64,000 nucleotides of DNA from Sphingobium sp. EM0848 (GTDB lineage: Bacteria; Pseudomonadota; Alphaproteobacteria; Sphingomonadales; Sphingomonadaceae), in NCBI RefSeq assembly GCF_013375555.1, contig NZ_JABXWB010000001.1, positions 496,001-560,000 of the forward strand. The letters run 5' to 3'. The notes under the pieces were generated by a model, which was given only the letters and a program-made list of their open reading frames with translations, was not told where the DNA came from and searched no databases. The position numbers and the translations under genes are program-made. Below, one piece after another: positions 52,517 to 61,506 of the stretch. Position 1 is the stretch's first letter. The number at the start of each line of letters is the position of its first letter.

Positions 52517-54236
52517 GTAAGCGGGGCAAACTCCCGGGCGGTCAGGCGGGAGCGGCGCTGACGAGGTCCGGCAGCCATGGAACGGATGGCGCGCCGGGAA
52601 CGGCGAAGCGATCACCGAGGAATTGGTAGAAGGAGACGCCAAGCTTGGCACAGGTTTTGATCAGGCCGAGCATGATGTCGCGAGCGATCCGTCCTTGTTC
52701 GCTAACGGTGCCACCGGAAATTTTGCGCTTGGTGACAAAGCTGCGGATATCGTTTTCCGAACCGTTGGTATGCAACGGGATTTCGGGACGTGTCAGAACG
52801 CGCAGGAGATCGTTTTTCTGGCGGTAGAGGCGTGCCAATTGCCGATCGAGCATCACAAAGCCGGTTTTGCGGGCAAAGATCCGGTCAAAACGAACCCTGA
52901 GGGCACGGCCCCGTTTGGGATCCGGATGCTTTTGCCAGGCTTTGAGATCGGCGTAGAACCACCAGATCAACGTGCGGATGAGTTCGAGCGCTTCACGATC
53001 TTTCTTCGAGCGGGGATGGAGTTTGTGGACCAGCCTTTCTGCATGTACCCAGCACAACGCATGGTTGCTGCCGACGCGGAACTGACCGGCGCCATCGGAG
53101 ACGATAGCTGTGTCGCCGAGCAGACCTTGTTCGCAAAGGGCGCCCCATAGCGCGCCTTCGGTCGCGACCTTGGTGGGATCGGGCGTGACGCTCAACTTGT
53201 CAAAGCCCAGCGCGCAAAGATGCGCCTGCCACGCCTCGGGGCTCTCAAAATGCTTGGCTTCGTGGGCTTCCAGCACGGCAATCGGTTCGGACGCGAGGTT
53301 CATCTCGCGCATTTTGGCTAGCGCTTCGTCGTTGACGACAAAATGGCTGATGCCCGCCTGAAGAAGATTGAGAAAATTGCGCCGCGATTTGGAAAAGCTG
53401 CTGCGAAACACCGCGAAGCGCCGATCCCCAAGATGGGTGACATACCCATTCTTGCGAGCATGCGGAGCGGAAGTGTCGTCGACATTGATCCATTGCGCCG
53501 TGGAAATCCCCGTGGCTAAAATCGCCCGATCTTCGGCAACCAGATCGTCGAGCCCACGGCTGAGCAGTCGTACGACCTGGCGTTTGGAAATGGCCAAACC
53601 CATCCCGTTCAACATCGAGCACAGCCGTTCGCTGGTGATCTGACCTTGGAAATGACCCGCCGTGATAAAGCGCCGTAGCTCGGGGCCAAAGCCTCCCAAA
53701 ATGCCCGCCGGCAACTCTGCTGCGATCCGCTTACCATCAGGACCCCGCCAAATCTCGCGACGATAGCGGATGACGTCAACTTCAAGCCGAAGATCCTGCA
53801 CCAAGACGTCTTCGTAACCCTTGAAACGTGAGCCATCAGGAACTGCCGCTTTCAGCGTCACATCCCGGCTGACGGTGAGCTTCGATTGCACCGCCCCACG
53901 CCTCCGCTTGCTCCGCTTCTTCCCCGGTGTCGGTGACGTCGACTTCTCCATCCCCGATGGCTTCGACTTGAAGCGGGGACGCGGCGGATCGCCCTTCAAT
54001 CGCGCAATCTCGTCCCGTAATGCCTGGATCTCCAGCTTGTCAGCCGCCCTCTCGATCAGCAGATCCTGGTTCGTCGCTTCCAGACGGTCGCAACGCTCAA
54101 CCAGCGCAGCAACAACCCGACGAATATCCTCCTCGCCTCTTGTACCGCCAATGTCGTTGCCCGAAGTCATCGGCAGTGTGAATCACGCCAAACCAACCTT
54201 GTCCAGTCCCCCTGCCCGGAAATTTGCCCCGCTTAC
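52517..54236 (-). mobile_element. IS66-family (ISBst12-like) insertion sequence, complete
   Basis: The 1720-bp element has terminal inverted repeats starting GTAAGCGGGGCAAA, alike at about 21 of 23 positions. It is flanked by the direct repeat CATCTGTGC (52508-52516 and 54237-54245). It carries a single transposase gene and no tnpA/tnpB, which is the ISBst12 layout. It sits upstream of the MFS gene. Confidence 0.88.
52542..54170 (-). CDS. IS66-family transposase
   Basis: The protein has 542 residues. An N-terminal coiled segment (about 15-60, LVERCDRLEATNQDLL) precedes a Lys/Arg-rich linker (KKRSKRRRGAV) and a long DDE domain. Visible acidic sites include WINVDDTSAPH, VSDGAGQFRVG and the final NGSENDIRSFVTKRKISGG, the usual IS66 ending. 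A CxxH-type CWVHAERLVHKL block is also typical. The frame is intact. Confidence 0.93.
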   Translation of the reverse strand: MTSGNDIGGTRGEEDIRRVVAALVERCDRLEATNQDLLIERAADKLEIQALRDEIARLKGDPPRPRFKSKPSGMEKSTSPTPGKKRSKRRRGAVQSKLTVSRDVTLKAAVPDGSRFKGYEDVLVQDLRLEVDVIRYRREIWRGPDGKRIAAELPAGILGGFGPELRRFITAGHFQGQITSERLCSMLNGMGLAISKRQVVRLLSRGLDDLVAEDRAILATGISTAQWINVDDTSAPHARKNGYVTHLGDRRFAVFRSSFSKSRRNFLNLLQAGISHFVVNDEALAKMREMNLASEPIAVLEAHEAKHFESPEAWQAHLCALGFDKLSVTPDPTKVATEGALWGALCEQGLLGDTAIVSDGAGQFRVGSNHALCWVHAERLVHKLHPRSKKDREALELIRTLIWWFYADLKAWQKHPDPKRGRALRVRFDRIFARKTGFVMLDRQLARLYRQKNDLLRVLTRPEIPLHTNGSENDIRSFVTKRKISGGTVSEQGRIARDIMLGLIKTCAKLGVSFYQFLGDRFAVPGAPSVPWLPDLVSAAPA

Positions 54237-54335
54237 CATCTGTGCTGAAATCGGCCCGCGCCGCATGCAATGGGCGAGAGGAACACACGGCCGACCCGTT
54301 CTGCGCCAGCGCGCGGAAGAGAGCAAAAATTCATC

Positions 54336-55442
54336 CTAGTGGATTGATTCCAACGTTTGGAACCCTCGGTTTCGTGCGGCAATGATGTCATCGGGATTGG
54401 CTTTCCAGATGAAAGGCTTGGGGTAGGCCGCGTTGTATTCACGGATGAAGCGGTTGATGGCGGCCTGGAGATCGACGAGGGAATGGAAGACGCCGTTCTT
54501 GAGCCGGCGCCGGGTCAGCTTGGCGAAGAAGCCCTCGACGGCATTGAGCCAGGAACACGAGGTCGGCGTGAAGTGGAAGGACCAGCGTGGATGGCGGGCG
54601 AGCCATTGTTGGACCTTGTCCTTCTTGTGGGCCGCATAGTTGTCGAGGATCACGTGGATCGCCTTGTCCGCCGGCACTTCGCGCTCGATCCGGTTGAGGA
54701 AACGGATGAATTCCTGATGGCGATGGCGCTGCATGTTCTGTCCGATGACGGTTCCGTCCAGCACGTTGAGCGCGGCGAACAGCGTGGTCGTGCCATGGCG
54801 CTTATAATCATGGGTCATGGTGCCAGCCCGGCCCTTCTTCATCGGCAGGCCGGGCTGAGTGCGGTCAAGCGCCTGGATTTGCGACTTCTCATCGACCGAC
54901 AGCACCACCGCATGAGCCGGTGGTTCGACATAGAGGCCGACGATCTCGGTGAGCTTCTCGGCAAACGCCGGATCGTTCGACAGCTTGAAGCTGCGCCAGC
55001 GGTGCGGACTGAGGCCATGCGCCTTCCAGATCGCCTGCACCGTCGAGGCGGCAATCCCGGCCACCTTTGCCATCGCGCGTACCGTCCAGTGGGTCGCCTC
55101 ATGCGGAGGCGGTTCCTGCGTCAGGCGGACAATCTCGGCGACACGCTTGGGCGGTATCGGCGTCTTGCCGGGCGGACGGGATTTGTCGCGAAGCAGGCCA
55201 TCGACGCCTTCGTCCATGAAGCGTTCCTGCCAGCGCCAAACGCAGGTCTTCGATTTGCCGGTTTCGGCCATGATCGCAGAGGTGCCCAGACCATCGCCGC
55301 TCAGCAGCACGATCCGTGCCCGCCAGACGTGCTTCTGCGGGCTCTGCGGGGCCGCTGTAATGTCGCACAATCGCTGACGGTCGGCGGCGGACAGGGTGAA
55401 AGTGATGCCATCGCGCATCCTCTCAGACTCGCACGCCAGCAA
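54336..55442 (-). CDS. IS630-family transposase
   Basis: The protein has 368 residues; the second in-frame ATG (MRDGITF) at 55418 may be the true start. An N-terminal helix-turn-helix (GTSAIMAETGKSKTCVWRWQ) is followed by the DDE domain: SVDEKSQIQAL, VILDNYAAHK and WLNAVEGFFAKL. The stop codon TAG lies at the element terminus, overlapping the left TA. The frame is intact. Confidence 0.93.
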   Translation of the reverse strand: MLACESERMRDGITFTLSAADRQRLCDITAAPQSPQKHVWRARIVLLSGDGLGTSAIMAETGKSKTCVWRWQERFMDEGVDGLLRDKSRPPGKTPIPPKRVAEIVRLTQEPPPHEATHWTVRAMAKVAGIAASTVQAIWKAHGLSPHRWRSFKLSNDPAFAEKLTEIVGLYVEPPAHAVVLSVDEKSQIQALDRTQPGLPMKKGRAGTMTHDYKRHGTTTLFAALNVLDGTVIGQNMQRHRHQEFIRFLNRIEREVPADKAIHVILDNYAAHKKDKVQQWLARHPRWSFHFTPTSCSWLNAVEGFFAKLTRRRLKNGVFHSLVDLQAAINRFIREYNAAYPKPFIWKANPDDIIAARNRGFQTLESIH

Positions 55443-55490
55443 GCCGATGGGAATCCCCCACCGGACTCTTTTGTTCCGGTCAATCCACTA
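54337..55490 (-). mobile_element. IS630-family insertion sequence
   Basis: The element is bounded by TA dinucleotides (54337-54338 and 55489-55490) with short inverted ends TAGTGGATTGA. TA duplication is the IS630 rule. An IS481 element lies directly against its right end. Confidence 0.82.
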
Positions 55491-55491
55491 G

Positions 55492-56576
55492 TTGTCTGGT
55501 TGCGACACATCATTGGGACATGGTAAGCAGCGCTATTGCGGATCACGCATGGCGCTTTGCTGCTCTTGTTGATGAGGTTTTGTGATGGTGCAGATACATC
55601 CCCAGGCCCGAACCACGCCTGTTGTGCGGGCGGAAATCGCTCGTTCTACCGAGTCTGCCAGTGTCGTCGCAAAGCGCTATGGCATCAGCGACGAAACCGT
55701 CCGCAAGTGGCGCAGACGCGGCGAGAAGGAGGTCCAGGATCGCTCAAGCCGGCCCAAGCGCCTGGCTTGGTGCATGTCCGAGGAAGAGCGCGCCATCATC
55801 TGCGCTGTGCGCAGGTCGACTGGCTTCGCCCTGGATGATCTCACCTTCGTGCTCCGGCACTTCCTGCCACACCTCAATCGCGACAGCATCTATCGGGTGC
55901 TCAAGGCCGAGGGGCTCAACCGCCGCCCACCCAAACCCACGACGCAGCCGCGCAAAGGGCAAGGCCGCTTCAAGGACTATGATCTGGGCTTCGTCCACAT
56001 CGACGTAAAACATCTGCCCAAGCTGCGTACCGCGGACGGTGAGATCCGCAAGCGCTTCCTCTATGTAGCCATCGATCGCTGCTCACGGTTCGTCCATCTC
56101 GACGTCTACGACGCCGAGAATGCCGCCAACGCTATCACCTTTCTCAACGCCGCTAGGAAGGCGTTCCCTTTCCGCATCACCCATGTCCTGACCGACCGGG
56201 GATCCTGCTTCACCGCCGACGATTTTGAACGCACTTGCGCCAAGATCAAGGTCACTCATCGCAAGACAAAACCCTATACACCCCAGACAAATGGCATGGT
56301 CGAGCGCTTCAACGGCCGCATCGCCAGCGAGGTGCTGGGCATCAACGTCGCCGGCCACGCGGATCTCGAAATCCTGTTGGCCGGCTTCAACCGCGCCTAC
56401 AATCGACGACGACAGCGCGCGCTCCAAGGCAGCTCACCACGCCAGAAGGTGGAGGAACGGATCGCACTGGCACCCGCGCTCGCCAATCCTCTTTACAAAC
56501 CGTCGGTACCGGACGATCTTATGACTAAAGTCGACGACATCTTATATTATGCCAATGATGTGTCGCAACCAGACAA
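55492..56576 (+). mobile_element. IS481-family insertion sequence, inserted at the IS630 end
   Basis: The 1085-bp element has perfect inverted repeats of at least 25 bp starting TTGTCTGGTTGCGACACATC. It is flanked by the 4-bp duplication CTAG (55488-55491 and 56577-56580). The left CTAG contains the terminal TA of the IS630 element, so IS481 landed exactly on that junction and is the younger insertion. Confidence 0.9.
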
Positions 56577-56580
56577 CTAG
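55582..56580 (+). CDS. IS481-family transposase
   Basis: The protein has 332 residues (start at 55582 or the next ATG, 55585). An N-terminal helix-turn-helix (SASVVAKRYGISDETVRKWR) precedes an rve-type integrase core with D in FVHIDVKHLPK, D in VLTDRGSCFT and E in NGMVERFNGR. The reading frame runs through the right inverted repeat and ends at TAG 56578-56580, which lies in the CTAG target duplication, so the stop codon is supplied by the target site. Confidence 0.93.
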   Translation: MMVQIHPQARTTPVVRAEIARSTESASVVAKRYGISDETVRKWRRRGEKEVQDRSSRPKRLAWCMSEEERAIICAVRRSTGFALDDLTFVLRHFLPHLNRDSIYRVLKAEGLNRRPPKPTTQPRKGQGRFKDYDLGFVHIDVKHLPKLRTADGEIRKRFLYVAIDRCSRFVHLDVYDAENAANAITFLNAARKAFPFRITHVLTDRGSCFTADDFERTCAKIKVTHRKTKPYTPQTNGMVERFNGRIASEVLGINVAGHADLEILLAGFNRAYNRRRQRALQGSSPRQKVEERIALAPALANPLYKPSVPDDLMTKVDDILYYANDVSQPDN

Positions 56581-56996
56581 CGTTCGGCTTATATTTTTGT
56601 ACCGTCCCGATACCCGCGCAGATTGTTACGAAACTGAGCTCGACGAACTATATGACTTTTATCTGAAGGCTCTCAACAAAGCATTCAAGGGTGTTGGAAA
56701 TTCCAGTCGCAACCGACGGTAGTGTGACCTGTCGCGCTGACACCGGACGCTTACCAGCAACAGAACGGCCGAGAGCATTACAGGTGCGATCAAATTGTTC
56801 GCTATTTGTTCCGGAATCGCCAATGTCATGCACCGATTCCGATTATTGCGGGGGCAGGGATAATCTGGGCCGAAGACGAAGAGAACAAGGTTCCAGTCCA
56901 GGCCAGATCATGATGCCTGCCAGACGCTTCTTTCATAGACGGACTTTCTGGTTCATGTAACCTGCAAACAGATTTCAGACGGGGAGAGGTTGACGC
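56581..56996. other. 416 bases without a gene, upstream of the CoA-transferase
   Basis: No convincing coding frame is present; the longest on either strand lacks motifs. The region should hold the promoter of the CoA-transferase gene; GGGGAG precedes its ATG by about 10 bases. The first 100 bases may be older host sequence interrupted by the IS630/IS481 pair. No clear operator was found. Confidence 0.45.
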
Positions 56997-59219
56997 ATGG
57001 CCGATGCCGGCAACCGCAGCGAAAATGCGCGGGTCAGGACCGCGTTTCACGACTTGCGTGTGGTCGACTTTGGCGCGGGCATGTCTGCGGCTCTTGTGGC
57101 GAAACAGCTCTCGGAGTTTGGCGCGCGCGTCGACCGTATCGAACCGCGGGCGGGCGATCCGTTTTACGATATTTATTCCGCCTATCGTTTCTGGCATCGC
57201 AATGCCGTTCTGGCCGACCCTGAGAGCGCGGTCGATCTGCTGGAGCGGGCCGACATCTGCATAGTGGGTGGAGAGGATTATCCGGGGTTCGACGCCGGTT
57301 GCCGGAGCGCGGAGGCGCTGAGCCGGGATTATCCTAAACTGATCGTCCTGAAACTGGTCGGCGATCCTGTGTCGTTTCATGGTCGCCACCCGGCCGTCGA
57401 TCTTCTTGTTCAGGCGCGGCTGGGCATCGTTCATGAACAATATTCGGCCCGGCCGAATGTGCAGTCATTTCCCATGCCCAGTTACGGGGCCGCCCTGCTT
57501 GGATTGATTGGAACCCTGACCTGTCTGGTGGAGCGGGAAAAAAGCGGGTTCGGGCAAGTCGTCACGGCTTCGCTCGTGGCGGGTGGGGCGATGTTCTGGG
57601 GGCCGTTCTGGATGACGGCGGAAAGGCCGGATCACGGTTTCCGGAGCATCACTCCGCGAGACGTGCGACATCTGACGCTGCGCTGTGCCGACGCGGAGTT
57701 CGTCCAGATCACCATGGCGGTTCCCGGCGCCGTCGCGGGTGTGCACACAGCCCTGAAGATCGGCGGCAAGGTGTGCGATGCCGATCGGGGCATGCCTGAC
57801 CAGTCGCGCGGGCCGGCTGCATTTTTCGGTGATGTCGAGCTTTACGACCGCCATGCTCGCGCATTCGACCGCGTGACGCTGGTTCAGGCATTTCGCGACA
57901 ACGGGGTGCCGGTGGAGGCCGTTCTGGAACCCGGAGAATGCTGGGATGACGAACAGCTCAGGTTCAACGGTCTGATCCAGGTCGACCCGGACGGGTGGGA
58001 ATATGTGGGCAACCCCATCCGCGTCGGCCTTGCTTCTGAATCGTCCCGACCGTCGCCAGCCGGGCCAGTCGACCACGATGCAAGCGGCCCCCCGCTCGCC
58101 GGTGTCCGCGTCATGGACTGCGGCATTTTCGTCGCCGGTCCCTATGCGGCAAAACTGTTGGGCGATTATGGCGCTGACATCATCCGGGTCGAGTCCCCGT
58201 CCGGTCCGGCGACCTTGAGCGGGGAACGGACGATCATTTCCGCGAATATCGGAAAGCGGTCGATCCGCATCGATGCGAAGTCGCCCGATGGACAGGCGGT
58301 CCTCGATCGGCTCTGCCGGACGGCCGACATCGCCCTGAACAACTTCCGGCCGGGAGTGAGCAGCCGTCTGGGGCTAGACCAGGAAACGCTGCGTGGCGTC
58401 AATCCGGACCTCATCACCCTGGAAACGACCGCCTATGGGCCGCAAGGACCAAAGGTTGCGATGCCGGGTTTCGACATGGTGATACAGGCGCATTGCGGCT
58501 TGCAGGTCCGGGCTGGCGGAACGGTCAATCCGCCGCTCTGTACCAGAACGCCGATCGTCGATTTCACGGCAGGCGCTGTCGGCGCCATCGCAGTGCTGGC
58601 CGGGCTTTACGAACGGGTGAAGACAGGTCGGACAATGTCAGTCGAAACCAATCTGCTCAACATCGGGGCCTGGATGATGTCGGAACTTGTCCGTTCGCCA
58701 ACGGGCCAGAATATGGGAGCAGAAGTGCTGGACGGGAGCCAGACCGGCTTTCATCCATCAGAATGCCTGTATCGAACATCGGACGGCTGGATCGCCGTTG
58801 CTGCCCGCTCTGATGCGATGGCTGCGGAGTTCGCCGCAGTCCTTGGCGTTGAAGTTCCCGCGTGCAGGCGGGATTGGGGGGCAAGCGAACATGACAGGCT
58901 GGGCGCCCGGATCGTACAGGAGACTACGCAGCGGCAACTGGATCGGCTGCATGCCGCGGGCGTCTGGGCGGAGGCCTGTGTACGGGACGGTTGGCAGGAG
59001 GTCCTCAAGGCAAGTGACATCCTGCAGGAAGTGGACGATGCCGACTATGGACTGGTTCGACATTGCATCGGGCCGCTGGTCCGCTTTTCGCGCAGTAGGA
59101 CGGCTTCGCACCAACGTCTGTCGAGGGCGGCCGGCGCGGACAGCGGTGAGATTCTTGCGGAGCTGGGTTTTTCACCGGAGGAGCGCGCCAGGATGTTCGG
59201 AAACGGAACCGTCATGTAG
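56997..59219 (+). CDS. Fused tandem family III (CaiB/BaiF) CoA-transferase
   Basis: The protein has 740 residues, made of two CaiB-like units (about 15-350 and 365-735), each beginning with a LxGVRVxDxG-type strand (HDLRVVDFGAG and AGVRVMDCGIF). The C-terminal unit retains the catalytic aspartate, D522 in TPIVDFTAGAVGA. At the same place the N-terminal unit has serine (S162 in FPMPSYGAALLGLIG), so only one unit should be active. Family III enzymes move CoA between acids. With no acyl-CoA ligase in sight, this is the likely activation or CoA-recycling step. Confidence 0.9.
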   Translation: MADAGNRSENARVRTAFHDLRVVDFGAGMSAALVAKQLSEFGARVDRIEPRAGDPFYDIYSAYRFWHRNAVLADPESAVDLLERADICIVGGEDYPGFDAGCRSAEALSRDYPKLIVLKLVGDPVSFHGRHPAVDLLVQARLGIVHEQYSARPNVQSFPMPSYGAALLGLIGTLTCLVEREKSGFGQVVTASLVAGGAMFWGPFWMTAERPDHGFRSITPRDVRHLTLRCADAEFVQITMAVPGAVAGVHTALKIGGKVCDADRGMPDQSRGPAAFFGDVELYDRHARAFDRVTLVQAFRDNGVPVEAVLEPGECWDDEQLRFNGLIQVDPDGWEYVGNPIRVGLASESSRPSPAGPVDHDASGPPLAGVRVMDCGIFVAGPYAAKLLGDYGADIIRVESPSGPATLSGERTIISANIGKRSIRIDAKSPDGQAVLDRLCRTADIALNNFRPGVSSRLGLDQETLRGVNPDLITLETTAYGPQGPKVAMPGFDMVIQAHCGLQVRAGGTVNPPLCTRTPIVDFTAGAVGAIAVLAGLYERVKTGRTMSVETNLLNIGAWMMSELVRSPTGQNMGAEVLDGSQTGFHPSECLYRTSDGWIAVAARSDAMAAEFAAVLGVEVPACRRDWGASEHDRLGARIVQETTQRQLDRLHAAGVWAEACVRDGWQEVLKASDILQEVDDADYGLVRHCIGPLVRFSRSRTASHQRLSRAAGADSGEILAELGFSPEERARMFGNGTVM

Positions 59220-59240
59220 AGATCGGCGCGCCGTGCGAGC

Positions 59241-59264
59241 GCCCGGTCCTTAAAAAAACCGGGC
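59241..59264. terminator. Hairpin between convergent genes
   Basis: GCCCGGT and ACCGGGC form a 7-bp stem around an A-rich 10-base loop in the 30-base gap between the CoA-transferase and dehydrogenase stops; the dehydrogenase TAA is inside the loop. It may end transcription from both sides. There is no strong T-run. Confidence 0.4.
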
Positions 59265-60422
59265 CATCGTCTTTTTCTGGACTTCGCTCGTGCCGGCATA
59301 GATGGACGCCAGCCGCGTTGCGGTGAATATCTGCGAAATGGGCGCATCCGTCATATAGCCGTAGCCGCCATGCAGTTGCAGGCATTCGTTGGCTGCGTGA
59401 AAGGCGCGGTCGGCGAACCAGATCTTCGCGGCGGAGGCTGTCTCGTCGTCCAGCGTCCCATTGTCCAGCTTGTTGAGGACAGTATCGAGAAACGCTTCGC
59501 CTGCAAGGATGTCCGCGCGGATCTCGGCAAGCTTGAACTGGGTGTTCTGATATTGGATCAACGTCTTGTCCGAAATCTTCCGTTCTTTCGCGTGCGCGAC
59601 GGTCAGGTCGAAGGCCAGTTGCATCGCCCCAAATGAACGGGCTGCGGAAATCGCGCGGTCCGGGGGAAATAGAAGGCGCAGATTGTCGGACAGGCCGCAC
59701 CCCCGCTTTCCCACGATGGCCGTCGCCGGAACCCTTACATCGTCGAGGAAAAGTTCCGCCACGCCCTGAGCCTTCATGCCCAGCGTGTCCATGCGCCGCC
59801 GGGCAAAGCCCTTTGCGTCGCCCTCGACAAGGAACATTGTCATCGCATGGCGGGGACCGTCGCAATCCTCCTGGGTGCGCGCGAGAATGTAGAAAAGATC
59901 CGCATTGCAGCCATTGCTTATGTAGACCTTCTGGCCGCTGATCCGGTAATCGCCGCCATCCTTGCGCGCAATGCTGCGAAGAGACAGGACGTCCGATCCG
60001 GCGCTAGGTTCCGTCAGGCCAAGGGCCTGGTTGGTTTCGCCTGCCAGAATGGCTGGAAACCAGTGGTCCTTCTGTTCACGCGAACCGAATGCCACCAGCA
60101 TTTCGGTCAGCATGTCGTTTTCGAAAATACCGCCTACCCACGCTCCGGCAACCGCTCGGCCCATTTCCTGGGCATGGATGATGTTGAAGAGCTGCGTACC
60201 GCCGGGGCCGCCCCAATCCTCCGGAACGAGCGTGCCGACAAGGCCGAGTCTGGCCGCCGTCTTCCAGATTTCCTGCGGCACGCCGCCGGCGCGAGGATCG
60301 CACCATGCGCGATAATGGGGATCGATTTCGTCGCGGATGAAGCGGCGCAGGGTATCACGGAAAAGATCATGTTCCAGTTTGAAGGGCGTGAATTGGGAAG
60401 AACCGTCTTGCCTCGTCGTCAT
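59250..60422 (-). CDS. Acyl-CoA dehydrogenase
   Basis: The protein has 390 residues from the ATG at 60422. Blocks: LVPEDWGGPGGTQLFNIIHA, GLTEPSAGSDVLSL, GQKVYISNGCNADLFYILAR and LQLHGGYGYMTDAPISQ. The end reads IYAGTSEVQKKTMARFF, with alanine at the medium-chain Glu position. It is a close relative of the dehydrogenase at 48544-49731, so the two may act on successive or related intermediates. It is divergent from the hydrolase gene. Confidence 0.92.
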   Translation of the reverse strand: MTTRQDGSSQFTPFKLEHDLFRDTLRRFIRDEIDPHYRAWCDPRAGGVPQEIWKTAARLGLVGTLVPEDWGGPGGTQLFNIIHAQEMGRAVAGAWVGGIFENDMLTEMLVAFGSREQKDHWFPAILAGETNQALGLTEPSAGSDVLSLRSIARKDGGDYRISGQKVYISNGCNADLFYILARTQEDCDGPRHAMTMFLVEGDAKGFARRRMDTLGMKAQGVAELFLDDVRVPATAIVGKRGCGLSDNLRLLFPPDRAISAARSFGAMQLAFDLTVAHAKERKISDKTLIQYQNTQFKLAEIRADILAGEAFLDTVLNKLDNGTLDDETASAAKIWFADRAFHAANECLQLHGGYGYMTDAPISQIFTATRLASIYAGTSEVQKKTMARFF

Positions 60423-60458
60423 CGCGCTTGTCCTCACATGATGCGTTCGCTCGGCAGG

Positions 60459-60533
60459 GTTCAGGATATGGCCAGGCATGGCTTGCCTGAACTGGATTAT
60501 GGTTGTTGGACCATGACAATTAATCCTGTCCAA
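60459..60533. promoter_or_regulatory. Two inverted repeats in the divergent promoter region
   Basis: GTTCAGG (60459) and CCTGAAC (60486) form one inverted pair. TTGGAC (60506) and GTCCAA (60528) form another, with a 16-base spacer holding AATTAAT. Both lie between the divergent dehydrogenase and hydrolase genes and are candidates for operators. No regulator can be assigned. Confidence 0.35.
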
Positions 60534-60599
60534 TCCGGCATGGGCAGTTCATGTCCATGCCGGCAATCATATGGGTCGAACTTCTGCACGGAACGGAAA

Positions 60600-61295
60600 T
60601 TGGCAACATTTTTGCTTGTTCATGGAGCATGTCACGGTGCCTGGGCGTGGGAGAAGGTGATGCCGCTCCTTGCAGCCAATGGACACAGGGTGTCGGCGCC
60701 CGACTTGCGCGACGCGCCGGCCAGGGCCGGGCTGGACGTCATGAGCGCCCGTGCCGAACATGTCGCCGCGCTGATCGAACGGCAGAAAGAAAAGGTCATT
60801 CTGGTCGGGCATAGCCTGGGCGGTGCGATCATCAGCCGCGTGGCGGAAATGGCGCCTGAACGCATAGCCAGGCTGGTCTACCTCGCGGCGCTGCTATCGC
60901 CGTCCGGTTCCGACATCGCATCCATGCCCGTGACGGAGGATGCGCCGCCGCTTGTGTTCCAGGCTGACGGTACGACCTTCATCTTCGATCCGGCCACCGC
61001 GCATGAAACGCTGTTCCACGATTGTCCGATGCCCGATGCCTTCGCGGCGATGAAGCGGCTGCATCCCGAACCTGTCGAAGTGCTCAGGGCGCAAATGCCC
61101 TTGCTGTCCGACCGATATGAATCGGTTGCGCGGGCTTATATCGTAACCGCGCTCGACCGGGCCATTGCGCCCGAACATCAACTGGCGATGATAGCGGCCA
61201 TGCCTTGCGCGCAGGTTGAGACTGTCGAGAGCGGGCACTCGCCATTTTACAGCATGGCCGAAGGTCTGACCGATATGCTGGTTTCCCTTGCCTGA
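60600..61295 (+). CDS. Alpha/beta hydrolase (esterase, MES/salicylate-esterase type)
   Basis: The protein has 231 residues from the TTG at 60600, chosen because homologues begin MATFLLVHG; an ATG at 60540 would add 20 residues of low likelihood. The oxyanion motif is HGACHGAWAW, the nucleophile elbow GHSLGG, the acid is likely the Asp in TALDRAIAP and the histidine is in ESGHSPFYS. It could cleave an ester or act as a hydrolytic C-C bond enzyme. It is divergent from the dehydrogenase and precedes the second TonB receptor. Confidence 0.85.
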   Translation: MATFLLVHGACHGAWAWEKVMPLLAANGHRVSAPDLRDAPARAGLDVMSARAEHVAALIERQKEKVILVGHSLGGAIISRVAEMAPERIARLVYLAALLSPSGSDIASMPVTEDAPPLVFQADGTTFIFDPATAHETLFHDCPMPDAFAAMKRLHPEPVEVLRAQMPLLSDRYESVARAYIVTALDRAIAPEHQLAMIAAMPCAQVETVESGHSPFYSMAEGLTDMLVSLA

Positions 61296-61506
61296 TCGCC
61301 TGGAATTTTCGTGCGGTCGTGCAATGGTTAGAGCAATGAATTAAAATGAGAATCGATAGGTTAGATTACTTCTTCGACATTATAGTGCGCGATTTTCATC
61401 CAGTTGGGTCAATCGCCGGCACTGATAATTTGTGAAAGAAGGGGCATGATACACATGACGCTGGCGTCCGGAAAACCGGCAGCAGGATTAGTTCAGGGAG
61501 AGGGAT

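Noticed and set aside
54357..55526. 389-codon plus-strand frame over the IS630 transposase
   Set aside because: Antisense to an intact DDE transposase.
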